Origin: Physcomitrium patens
Taxonomy: Eukaryota; Streptophyta; Bryopsida; Funariales; Funariaceae
Length of the DNA stretch: 64,000 nt
Assembly (NCBI RefSeq): GCF_000002425.4
Contig: NC_037269.1
Span: 4,539,146 to 4,603,145 of the forward strand
Direction: 5' to 3'
In this document: piece by piece, positions 21,480 to 35,671 of the stretch
How positions within the stretch are numbered: the first letter of the stretch is position 1
Layout of the letters: the number at the start of each line of letters is the position of its first letter
The notes under the pieces: model-generated
Seen by the model: only the letters and a program-made list of their open reading frames with translations
Database searches by the model: none
What the model was told of the DNA's origin: nothing
Program-made: the position numbers and the translations under genes

Positions 21480-24225
21480 ATTACAATAAAGTATACACAT
21501 TGGCTGTTGTCTGTGTGTGTATGTATTTTTTTCTTTTTTTTTTTAAATAACTGCAATAAGAAGCACATCAAGTTGTAATGAAGGATCTTTAGAACTAGTG
21601 ACTACTATTTTCATATCACTTATATAAAAAATTGACTTCAAATATCTATATATAATATTAAAAAATACCATTGATTGAAGCAATAAGGGACACTAAAATA
21701 ATATATGTAGGTATACTAAAATCCTTACACAATATGGTTGCCAATGTATATTAAAGTGTTGCATATGATTTGTAATATGTTATCAATTGGATGTGAGAAT
21801 TGGCTCTATTTTGCTATCAATTTAGTAATTTAAATGTATTGTATGTTCACATAAAAGTATTAGAGCAACAATATCTAATGAAGTATCAACAATATATGTA
21901 AAACATAAATTCTTGAATTTAGATTTTCTTTCACATTACAAATTATATATTGCAAATATTTGCATTTACTTTGATATTTGTCTTTATAGTTATATAATTG
22001 ATGCTTCTGAATATCATATTCTTTGATCTTGTGCATGGCTTTTAAATAAAAGAATGATATAAATTTCATTGAGGTAATAAAGAAAATACAAATAGTGTTG
22101 AAAATCTAACATTGCTATTATGCTATGTGATATCTCATAACAATAGAAAGTCAAAGCAACAAAAATTCTACAAAAAGTCAAGAATATTTGAAAAAAGAGA
22201 GATTTCTAAAAATAAGACTTTATAAAAAGTAAGAATAAGAAAAAGTATAATTGTACAAAAAGTAAGGATAACAAAAAGGATAATTGCATAAAAATTTTGC
22301 ACCGTACTAGTGCAACAAAACTTACAACTTGGAAAAAATAGGATACATGTTTGAAGTGATGTACTAGTATACACTTGTTGTTGATATTGCTTCACAACTT
22401 AATCTATTAGACAACTTCAAACCTATTGAATGTATGAAAATTTAATTGGGACAATAGAGACAATGGTAATGGCATTAAAAACCTAGTATTGCTATTATGC
22501 TATATGACATCTTAGAGTAGTATTGTCTTTACAAAAAATTAGAACAACTAAAATAAATATTTGTACAAAAAGTCTATATTGCACTAAGATAGTTAAACTT
22601 ATAGCTCAAGGCAAACAACACACAAAAGGAGGAAAAAATGGATGCTTTGTGTTGCTTTGAAAATTGTGATAGGAAAATCATTCCAAAGATACAAGGTAAT
22701 GCACCAATGAGCACTCGCTATTGTTGCTCTTACTTCATAGCACATGTAACTAAACAACTTCAAAAGTGTTGAATGCTTGAAAATCAGGTGCAATGTAAAG
22801 ATTTTGTATTTCTAGAATAAAATTCATACTATTTTTAGATTTTAAATTTCATAAAATATTTATAGACTATGAATTTAAATTTTATGTAAATTTTATGTAG
22901 ATTATAAATTCATATAAATTTTATATAGATTGTGAATTTTAATTTTAATTTTAATTTCATGATTTTGTGTTTATAGAAGAAATGAAGAAAAAAACTTCAT
23001 GCTCAGATTCATGGTACATAGTATCTAGTCATAAAACAACAAAGTATCTAACCAATAGAATGAAATTTATACATGTTTAGCAAAAGAGATAATTGTAATG
23101 AAGATAAATGAAATTGTAATGAAGAGCTTTTTGTAAAAATTACTATTACAATGAAGGTAAATGAAGTTACAAAGAAGAACCCTCTACAAAAGGTTTTTGA
23201 AGAATAATAACAACAAGAGCGATAAAGTAGAGCAACAATTTACAGAAGCGAAAGTTAATTTCAAATCTACAAATGGATATAAATTAGGTAAAATATAAAC
23301 ATGGTTCTATGAATTTGGATTGTGAATTTAGAATTCTATAAAGTTTTTTTAAATTTACACTATAAATTTCATAAATTACAAAAATTTAGACTGTAAATTT
23401 TGATGGTTAAATCTAATATATTTTAACCACATTCAATTTTATATTTGTAGAAGAAATAAAGAAGAAAGAATTCTTGGCAATATTTATGGTGTCTAGTATA
23501 CAATTATGAAAGAGTGAAGAAGTGCAACATGAGAAGGATATGGGAAGCTATGAAAATATGCAAGTAATCTGGAGAAAAATATTGTAGAAGCCAACTTCAA
23601 ATTTATTGAATGTATACAAAGCAAGTGTGGTATGAGTGTAGGATTTTGTGAACTTTTTGTAAATTTAGATTGTGAATTTCATCAAATAATTTTGTGTTTG
23701 TAAAAGAAATGAAGAAAAAAAGTTCATGGCAAGATTCATAGCATCTAATATGCAAGCATGAAATAGCAAAGAATCTAACTAGTACAATGAAGGCAAATTA
23801 AGTTCCAATGAAGGATTCTCTACAAAAGTTTTTTGAAGAACAATTGTCTAAATTGGAGCAACAAAGTGAAGTTTGTGAAATTTTTGCAAATTTAAAATTT
23901 TGTGAGTAACAACAACAACAACAAAGAGCAACAACAATAAAATAAATTTTGTGAAGTTTGAAATTAGTGAATTTAGAGTTGTATGGAGTTTTTTTAAAAA
24001 TTAATTATTATTCTTCAAGAATGATAAAGTAGAGCAATAACAACATAAAAGGAAAGAAGGTAGTGGTACAAATAGAAGTGCAGTGTGATGGAAATATGTA
24101 ATTGATGTAAAAAGAAGCATTGTAAAAGCTGAACATGATAGAGGCAGAAGCATAAACAAGAAGAACTAGCAAAACTTATAAGAGTGTGTCGTGCAAAGAA
24201 AGGGAAACGACAATAAGAAGAGAGA
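21382..24225. repeat. AT-rich spacer with worn dispersed repeats
   Basis: No gene seen. Several segments recur in diverged form. A block with TAGAAGAAATGAAGAAAAAA and then TTCATGG occurs near 22,975, 23,450 and 23,695. A block around ATTGCTATTATGCTATATGA occurs near 22,113 and 22,490. Short A/T runs such as AATTTTATGTA repeat near 22,850-22,950. It may be a decayed local duplication or an unrecognised old element. A (TTTA)n run lies at about 21,445-21,477. Confidence 0.4.
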
Positions 24226-24528
24226 TTGGCAATGATGGTAGCAGCATTGAGGAGGCATACTATGCATTTAGAAGTTGATGTAGAGGATCCCCGAGTTGAT
24301 TGCCAGAGTGTAAGAAGAATGGATCAGATATGTGAGCGAGAGGAAAAACCAGAGCAAGAAGAGAGGCTACTAGGGATAGCAACTCTAGCAATGATAAGGC
24401 ATACAATATATTTGGAGGCTAATGCAGATGATTGTATAAACACGTTACTTTTGAAAGCATTATGTGACATTACGCACCCTCTAGTGGATCCTCAAGTCAA
24501 TTGCCAAAACGTGGAAAGAATGAATTAG
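24226..24528 (+). other. Unrecognised 100-codon frame with an internal duplication
   Basis: The frame contains two related halves: RHTMHLEVD...DPRVDCQSVRRMDQICE and RHTIYLEAN...DPQVNCQNVERMN. At DNA level both halves are visible, the second running slightly past the stop. No domain recognised. It could be the remains of a repeat-containing gene or a chance frame in a tandem duplication. No promoter or intron evidence. Confidence 0.25.
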
Positions 24529-24718
24529 ACCTGTGAGTATTGTGGGGCACTTTTTTGGTTGGCAAAAAAAACCATTGGATCATGCAGCTCTTGATAAGCT
24601 TGTAGTTATGAAATATTATGAAATATTATGAAATTTTCATGTCTGTGTACATTTTGTGTATTCATTGAAGAGAATTTATTTAAACCAAAGACACACTTTG
24701 CCAATGGGTTTAATCACT

Positions 24719-24753
<35 letters not shown>

Positions 24754-27700
24754 TCTTACTTGTAGTTTAAAAATAATCCATACAGAATCTATTGCAATAC
24801 AAGAATTTAGAATAAACCACTGTTTTATGAATGGTGAGACACTTCTGTGACTAGATATGGAATACAAAACCCACACCAACCATGAGCACACTGTACTCTC
24901 AACAAACCCATATACTGATATGTTTTATTTCATGCTTTGATATGTCTCCTTGTCCACTGCTTTGTGATGAATATCTGCTAGTTCAAATTTAACTTGAAAC
25001 ATGACGATGTTCAAAACCTTCCATCACAACTTCATGTCAATTCAAACGAAGCAAGTTGCGGTATGTTCAGTTTCAGAACTAGTATTTGATTGTGCAAGGA
25101 AAGTGTTTTCTTAAAAGAAATGGACTTCCATAACCACCAGTCCTTGCATTCATGCACATAGTTTATTTTTCTCTTTATTTATGAGAATAATCTGTGCACT
25201 CTGTACGGTTTTTATCAAGGCGAAGATCCATGTGGTTGCAGTTTAATCACGGTGCAGAAATCGCAGTACCGACGAGGTTGCAGTCTGCATGGCGCAATGT
25301 AATACCGAATTGTTGTTCATCCGTTGAGGATTTTGTGCGGAAGACAGGCGAACTGTCTGGACTTGCAACGTTTCACAGAACATGGGTCGAAATTTTTCCT
25401 TCAACAATGTCGTGCAGAGTCACGATGCGATAGTTCTGATATGAGTACCCAATTTGTACAGAATGCAATGATCGTTACCACATGTTGATGCCAACTAAGT
25501 TACAACTTCTTCAACAGTTACCAGCTACTTCCATGTATCAAGGTGCTGAGTGCATCAATAGCTCATCTGCATCAGTATCATAGAGTGTTTGCAGATCAAA
25601 GCATCCTACCACCACATGGGAATCCCACGATTGGGGGAGGAATTACCAAGACTTAAATGATAGTACTTTGAAGCCAGCTACACTAGTGAGTCTCACGCAA
25701 CTGCCCACAGCTTTCATGCTAACTCCTCACGACAGCCTTTTAAGTTTTAAGCTACAGCGAATCCTGCTTTATTCGACTGACGGTGTTTTCCGCGTACTGA
25801 TCGGAAGATATGTAACCAAGCTCTGCAGATCCAAGACATGTCGATATGTTCGATATCCTCGACTTGTTTCTATTTGGGACCACCAGAACAAAGGTCACAG
25901 GATTGTGTAAAAACTGGACACAAGATCTACAATCCAGTCCTTGCACTATTTGCAGCATCAAGGTACACAAACCGTTAGTCGAGGAGAAATTCCCTGAATT
26001 TATAACAACAAACATAGGCCATCCAAAGGGCATCGTTGGCATGTCAAGTTCAGTCTGTCAGCTCTTGTTTCAGCAACTACAGCACGAGTGGATCGGCTGG
26101 GCATGTTTCTGTGCATAATCCTCATCGAAATTCTGGATCTCTGGAAGAACGAGTATCCAGCGAGACCACAACGCAACTTACAGTGTTTTGAACCATTTTG
26201 TGTTTTGTGAGTTTAAGCAGAAAGATTGTGTGGCATGCAGGAATTTTATAACACTTTGCTTCATCTATTGAACTAGATGAGTGCTTCTACAATGGAATCT
26301 CTTACGACTCAAGGATCGGCTGAATTGAATAGGGTTGAGACTTCGAAGTTTATTCTTGTAGAATGCGCCTAGAACGTTATCTTCCTTGTGGTTAATAGAA
26401 GGGAAAAGTTAGAATAACAATAATAATGCTATACTGGAAGGGATTGTTTATGTCCTTTGTTTCTGTTATGTTGGTTGGTTCGTCCATGACATATATTTTT
26501 CCATATTCCATAAATGCCTGGCAATCTGTTGTGCAAGGAATTTTTGGTTTAGCTGATCAAAGAAGTGACATGCAGAAGTGCGTGTTTCGTAGCATTCATG
26601 TTTACCTGTTTATGCTCACAAAAAGCCAAGGATTTTTGGTATTGGAAATTCGGAAATTTTTTTAATAAATCAAAATAAAACATGTACATTTACCAAACAT
26701 AAGTAAGAACCTAAAATTATTCTAAATTTTTAAAAGAGATCAAATTCTGTGTTAGAAGTGGCTAGAGTAATTCCAAATCAAACCAGTTTTGTGTTGCCAA
26801 CTCATCAATAAATAAATAAAATGACACTGATAAAGAAAATAAATAAATAAATAAGAGTCGTCAACAGCTGAACTGAAACCGTTAAAAATTTAAACATGTT
26901 CATGTACATACTCATACGCATTCGATTTTATTCAACCACTGCACAATTCTCATCTTTGAATTTAGTGAGGAATTTTCAAATTTGTGATAATTTTAATCTG
27001 TTTCAAACACGCTTAATTCATCCGTCAAGAACAAAATTATGAATTTGGTTTACGAGCACTGTCTAAAATCATCCATATATATATATATTTCTTTGGTATC
27101 AGAAAACTTTAGTATCAAGATATGGTTTTATGTTATACAAAATTGAGATAAATTTCATGAGAATACAAAATCCCAACCAAAATAGAACAACCATCAAAAA
27201 TAGATGTAAGCTTTTGGAACCATGTTTGCAATGACTGAAATCTTTCAAAAAATATTACTTCTAAAAAGTTATCAACAGAAATACAATTAACTTTTAAAAG
27301 ATTATATCAACTATATATCATAGTTTCAATCAGTCTTAATTTACACCAACTCGTCAGAATTCGTTTTATTTCGTTTTACTTTGAAATGTTTCCTTCTTTG
27401 AAATCCAAAGTAATATTCAATCTACTAGAATATTTTAACTTTTACTATTTTATTACAGTAAAAAAATTACATGCATTAATAATACTCCAATCACAAATGC
27501 GACATAATCATTCAACATCACTTCAACTAGGATTTCCAGAACACTAGTGCAAAATCGATCTTAACTTTGAGGTAAGGTCAAATTAAGATATTCTCATGAT
27601 AAAAGTCTTTATAAACATAAAAATATAAAATATAGATCTCAATAGATTCAAACAAGGGAAAATCCATGACTCTTCAATTTGTATATGATAATTCTTTTGT

Positions 27701-27862
27701 TATAAAAAAGATATCAAGTGGATCTGGTGGGTGAACTAACACCAATATGTCCAAATTTGTGATACCACAAGATGAAGTGAAAAGACAAACACTACTTGTT
27801 AGCATCAAAAACACATACAGCTACATCCCATATAAAAATAAAAATAAAAAAAACCCATATAA

Positions 27863-27893
<31 letters not shown>

Positions 27894-27974
27894 GGGAGAG
27901 AGAGAGAGAGATAAACAATATTGTAGAAGTAAAGAGCTCACTTAGAATAAAGAATATACCACCCCCACTCCAGC
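24529..27974. other. Non-coding or unrecognised spacer
   Basis: I find no gene here. A (TG)n(TA)n microsatellite lies at about 24,721-24,753 and a (TA)n(GA)n tract at about 27,866-27,912. About 25,180-26,350 is less AT-rich than its surroundings and carries several overlapping frames of 79-96 codons on both strands (for example 25,752-26,042 minus). None shows a known motif, so it could be a decayed gene or a non-coding transcript. Confidence 0.4.
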
Positions 27975-28406
27975 TTGTTCCCTGCCCAGAAGAAAATTTC
28001 TGTCAGCCCGTTACTCACCAACGCAAAAGTCAACTGCCCGGATGGAATTTGTTTTTTGAAAGTCAACCTCCTCCAGGCAGCGAGGAGGCCGGGTCACCCG
28101 TTTGACTTGGGGAACAGACGTGGTGTGGTCGGTCCCCCCCACCCACTGGAATCAATCACCCATCACAACTTGCCGACCTGTGCTCCAGCAAGCTTCCGAA
28201 GTCTCAGCCGGCTTTAGATGGAGGAAAGCTCTCATAATTTGAGAATGGAGAATAAAGGGCCGGGGGGGAGTGATAAGGATTCCTGTCCCAGATGCTCATC
28301 CGTCTATCATTCATCCATATTTGATGGGACAGCTGGATTCTTGGATCCTTTCGGAACCCATCAGGTGGTGACACGTGTCATACGTGCTTCTTACCCCAAG
28401 CGCTGA
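27975..28406 (+). other. GC-rich patch with two small adjoining frames
   Basis: A sharp rise in G+C in AT-rich surroundings. Two frames follow each other without a gap in the same reading phase, separated only by a stop: 80 codons at 27,975-28,217 (C-rich, PGHPFDLGNRRGVVGPPHP) and 62 codons at 28,218-28,406 (SDKDSCPRCSSVYHSS). I recognise neither. It may be an exon, a 5' leader or a non-coding transcript. Confidence 0.2.
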
Positions 28407-29340
28407 CCAACTTTGTAAATATTTACATACACTATAGAAGTGACAGAAATGATTTCACAAATGGATTTTGAAATGCAGTAGGTAATAGTTTTGCTCATGA
28501 GATAAAAGCAACAATATTTGGTCGCTACCCGGCTTCCAAATGGCCATCTGTCACAGACTGCAAGTTGCTGTATCTTGCTCGGCAGTACCATTTCTCCCCC
28601 ACAATTATAATAAATAAAATAGTGGATAGTAGATTGCCTTTTTTATACTTTCGACTACTAGAATAGCTGAACTTTATTACTCATGAGTGAATACCAGTTG
28701 TGAGTCTCCAGAACCATACGAAGTGGGTCCATGAATACATGTATTTTCTGTGTGGACTGGAGGTAAATTGGTCCTGAAGTCAAACCCTGCTGCACCAGTC
28801 TTTGTGTTGTAACCACATCTTTAATAAGTTTTCTGAGGTAGATTTTAGGGTATCTTCTTGTTGTAAGGAAACATTTTAGTTATCATTTATCTTAATCCAG
28901 TTTCTTGTCTCAGTTTCTTTGGATTGACAGAATATGATGATTTTAGTCTGTTTTTATGTGTGTATCTAATAAAACTGAAACCTCAAATGTTCTGACTCAC
29001 ATCCTCTCATGGCTTTGGGACAGCCCAACTGCAAATCAGGGTTTTACTTTTTGGTTCTTTTTAAAGCTGACCCTCTGCGTATGGAGGGGAGGGGAGGCTA
29101 AATTTGAATGCTGTGGATTGTTGTTGAGCTATCTGTGTCCAGGTGGCAGAGACGTCTTGGATTTGGTATGATTGGGTTGTAGAATACATGGGCCACGTCA
29201 GCAAACATTAAAAGGACTGGCAGTTCAATGAACTTTGATGATCACATAGCCCAAGCTCTGAGGGACACGATCCAACTGCTTGTAATGCCATGGCCCAGAT
29301 TGGTGTATCTCCTACTTTTATCTATCTGGAGCTAAATGTG

Positions 29341-29399
<59 letters not shown>

Positions 29400-32355
29400 T
29401 ATTTAAATAAATATAAAATATTAAAAAATATTCATGTATTATATTGTACAAATTGTTGCTCAACAGTAGCTGAAAAATTGTACATACAAGGTCAAATTCT
29501 TGAAATTTTGAAACACAGTTTTAGAAAGAAAAAATAAATGTACGAATTAAATCATATATATATCTATATATATATAAAGAACATTTCATGTACAGAAGAT
29601 AAGTTCAACATGTAGACACAGATTAAGATAGAGTAGCTCCCATACTTTTTGCCTATTACTGTTAGGATTCTCAGTTGTTTGATACATCCTACCACTACTT
29701 GTTAACAAACCTGTAATCACAAAGTTGCTTAATTTGACCTTACTCCCTTCTTATCTTTTCTTGTAGCAACTTAGTCCAAGGCCAATAATAAAAAGATTTT
29801 ACACAAATATGTGATGACTTATTTTTCTAATCTAGGATGTGTTGAATAGGATTTGGATTTAATATAAAGTAAGAAGAGGTCTGAAAATGGACCAAATCAT
29901 TATATTTTTTACTAGACTAAATATATCAATTCATATATTAGTTTAAATAATTATGAAAAAAAATATACAATTAGATTTCTTATTTGAATGGATATTTAAA
30001 AACATTAAAATAAAAATAAAAATGGGGACAACTTTTTAAACTTTTTTAAAAAACATCTCTTAAGGTGGAACCAGTAATTTTTTTAGAAAACAACACTATT
30101 TATACTATGTGAATAAATGAGATTTTCACCTCATTTATTTCTTCTTAAGGTTTTTTGACTCATTTTTCTATGTTTAAAGACTTTTCAATTTCAACCTAAA
30201 AACAAAATTTAACAACTGTGACCTCTCACCTTGTCTACTGAGTATAAAGACTCCGTTATTTCTTCAAAATTCTTTCATCAATACTAAAATACTTCTAAAC
30301 CATACCACCTAGACAAGGGAAAAAAAAACAAAACAAAACAAAACAAAGAAAAAAAATAATGAAAATTGTATTTTTTATCCAAACATCTATACATGTAGTA
30401 TATTTCTATTTACATATAAAATTCATGTGTTTTTTACATTATCAATAAATATTTAAATATTATATAATATTTTATATAATATAAAAAATTATAATATGAT
30501 TTTTATATGGCTATCATGTTTAATATGAAGAAGATAAAGATTCAAGAGGACATAAACCAATATCATCTTATTATATGTTAAGAGAGCTATTTTGTACTTA
30601 TCAATAATGCAAATACTCAAAATTTATTGCAGAAGTAGCTTATTAAAATATAATATAGTAATACTATTACTAAGAAGAATATTCTATTATCTTTTTTTAT
30701 TTGCAAAATAAACATGTGGATTTAATATTGAGAAGATATGTACATATAATTTGAAGTTGTTTATTAAATCCAAACAATTAAAAAAACAGATTTTGACTAT
30801 GATAAAAATATTATTTGTTGCTTCAGTTTACATAGGATTTAATACATATCTTATGTTATTCTTGATAGCAAACAATAAAAAGAATAGCAAGCCACTTGAA
30901 TTTATTGCAATAGAAGTGGACATGAGAATAGTAAAATAAAGATGATGGTAAGGTACAAAATCTTATAAAATTGAATTTTAAAAAATTAAAAATTATATTT
31001 AATCATGTAAAAAATGAATCATATAGATAAGGACATCAAATAGAAAAGAAACACACTTTTGCAAGTGCAATATTTTGACTTAACCATTGTAACTTATACT
31101 GGTCATTTAAATTTCTAAAATCAAATTACAAAATTCAAAATCAACATTAGATTATTTAACATTACAATTATGTTGATAAAAAATTACAAATTTCTATTTT
31201 CATTATTTCAAAAGCTCTTCTTAAAAATATCTCACTTTCATTTTATTTTTATTTTTATTTTTTGGTACGGTTCCGAGCTGGGTGAGAATGGTACAAAGAG
31301 CCTGTGATTGATAATCTCTTGCCCAGTTCAGGATCCAATGGACTGTCCCTTCACAAAGACCCCTGTTCCCAATCATCACTTGCTATTCTTCTCACTTGCT
31401 GCTCATTCATGCATGAATGCATTATAGTAAATAAACAAAGGTGGTATTGGGGCGGATCATGGAGGATGTAGCTTTAAAGTAATATTTTTATATCCAGGGC
31501 AAAGTATGTGGATATGAATTTCTGTGCACATATGTAAATGAAAAAAAATTTGGGTGCCTGTTATAGTGCTCTAAAAATCATTTCTGGAAGCTTTGTGTAG
31601 CCTCTAAATGCTTGAAGGCTTCTATGAATAAACTCTGCTGAGCTTTCTTGAGGATTCATGGGCATTGTTTCAGCATGTACATTTTGTGTTACTATGTAAT
31701 ATTAATTTAATCTTGTGTAAACTAATTTTTATATCTTGTGTATTTTGGTAGATTTCTTTCATTTTTTAATTTTATGTATGTGTTTTTACTGTTATTAATA
31801 AAATGAGTTACTCATGTCACATATTTTCAAGAGGTATTTTATAAAATAGATATTTATTTTAAATATGATTTGTAATTTTTCCTTCAAACAGTTGCATACT
31901 GCACAGTCATTATATTTGTATTTGTCAAACTCACATTAACCTCCATTCACTACCACACAATCCACAGAAAAATGTACAGTTGTCACACCTGTAATCAACT
32001 TCCCCTTTTAGAGCAAACCCCATTCATGATGCATGCAGAATCACATGACAAGACACACACACATCAATAATTTCCTTAATCTACATGCCCCACAGTTCAG
32101 TGTTCATTCTTTGTGTCACCTCAAATTTCACAAATGAAACCATATACTTCTGTACACACACATTTGTATACATACAAGGAATTGTTAAATTGACCCACAT
32201 ATTTCTAAATTTATCCACCCATCCTAACCATCATCACAAAATTCTCCAGTACCAAATCCACATTGATCAAAAACCAATGAAAAAATGGTTGGATCCTCAA
32301 CCAATAATGTTGGGTGGGTTGATTTAGTAAATGCGTGGGTAAACTTAACAATTCC
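28407..32355. other. AT-rich spacer
   Basis: No supported gene. It contains a (CA)n(TA)n microsatellite at about 29,345-29,400, long A/T-only stretches (29,940-31,250) and short frames of no more than 80 codons without motifs. Confidence 0.5.
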
Positions 32356-33054
32356 CTAAATATATCTATCTTTCCTTAGACTTGTGTAGAAATTTGGGAC
32401 GCAGACTCGGCAACAACAAGAGTGGGGGACATCATGAATTGGAGTGGAGAAAGGGATCGTAGCCACACAAGCAAGCGCGACGTGGCAACACCAGCGTGGA
32501 ATCCACGTCGGCCATGCGGTGCAGCCAGCTGTCGCAAGTGACTGGAAAAAAGAGCGCCGCGAGGCGGCGGCTGAATCCAGACACGGATGCTCGCTCTCTC
32601 TCACACACACAGCGACGGACGGACGGACGGACGATGCGAGGGAGTGAAGGCCAATCCTGATGGTCAATCCTGGAGTGTGCATGGAGCAACCGCGAGGAAT
32701 TATTTCGCGGATACGCCATAAGCAGGTGAGTGAGGCGAGTGAGGCGAGGAAGAGGGGCAAGGGCGAGGATTCCAAGCATGGGGTGGAGCTGTAGGAGTTG
32801 GTAAAACTGTACCGCATCACCTCTGTCACATGATTTGCCAATGAGTTGCTTTCGAATGCGATGTTCGACTGGTAGGTCCGTGCCGCTTTGGGAATAACAT
32901 CAATTATCACCCCTCCAAAAGCAACGAATTGTTTTTGGGCTAAAGACGTGCACGCCGATTTGGCTGAATGGGACCAATCTACATTATTGGACCCCAGCCG
33001 TGGCAGCCCAACCTCCAAAGCCAACGCCAGCGTCCCCCCAAGCAACGCGTCCAT
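32356..33054 (-). other. Hypothetical 232-codon frame divergent from the peroxidase gene
   Basis: A long uninterrupted minus-strand frame in a GC-rich stretch upstream of the peroxidase. It starts MDALLGGTLALALEVGLPRL and includes Leu/Ala/Ser-rich stretches (LFLASLASLTCL) and a Cys-rich end. No domain recognised. The length is notable for a chance frame, but the stretch also carries simple repeats ((GGAC)n and (CA)n near 32,600-32,635) and looks like a promoter or 5' region. It could be a divergent gene, a transcript leader or chance. Confidence 0.25.
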
Positions 33055-33740
33055 CCTGGCATGGCGACACCACTAGCTTAACAATAGCAGCCCACCTCAT
33101 GGTTAATTGGTTTCCCTAGCCCCGCTCCCTCCCCCCTCCCCCCAACCACCTCCGACCCGCTAAGCGACACTGGACTCCTAAACCATACAGCTTCTCCGAC
33201 ATACACATACGTGACTCGGCTGGAATGCTTGGCGGTATGACTGTTGTTATGAGGTTTGGTCAATTCAGGTGTGCACAAGGAGCTCATATATGTTCACCTT
33301 TACTTCGTCGACCTGAGCATAGAGCTCTACTTTTCGCTAGTCTGGCGCTGCATATTCTCATAGACTCGGTTGAAGTGTGTGATAACGCTTCTGTCGATCT
33401 CTGTTTGGTTTGTACTCGGTGGTGACTGTTGTCTGGCTCCCGTTCATGTGAATTCCTGCTGCGTGGACATGATCTACACGGGACTGGCATGTGGGGTGAC
33501 GCTTCGTAAGGACTAGGCTGATGAGTGGAAACGTTGGAAAATTGATGGTGTAGAGATTCGAGAAGGTGCAATTGTATCAGATGAAGATGTTGTTGATATT
33601 GCTAGAATAGGGATGAGGTTGGAATACAGCGCTGGTTGCTTACGTTGTGAAGGCATTTTTTTATCTCGGTTGAAGACTAAAGTTAGTCGGGGGATTAGAG
33701 GTTGTGAGTTTGGAAGAGGGGTACTCACATCAGCTGTCAG
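33055..33740 (+). promoter_or_regulatory. Upstream region of the peroxidase gene
   Basis: 686 bases before the start codon without a convincing gene. A pyrimidine-rich C-tract (about 33,118-33,145) and mixed sequence follow. Promoter function is inferred only from position; I see no clear TATA box close to the start codon. Confidence 0.3.
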
Positions 33741-35544
<1,804 letters not shown>

Positions 35545-35665
35545 AAAGAAAACTGCTACACATCGGTATAACTCAGTTTAGATTCGTCTAATTGCAGGTG
35601 GTGTGCAGTTCTGGTGCTCAAGAGTGCAGGCCTCTCTTCAGACACAAGTCTGAGAGGGGTCGAGA

Positions 35666-35671
35666 AATAAA
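35666..35671 (+). terminator. Possible poly(A) signal of the peroxidase gene
   Basis: AATAAA about 120 bases after the stop codon, the first canonical signal in the 3' flank. Plant poly(A) signals are loose, so this is tentative. Confidence 0.35.

Noticed and set aside
25180-26350. Possible protein gene in a less AT-rich patch
   Set aside because: Only short overlapping frames on both strands without any motif or plausible exon chain.
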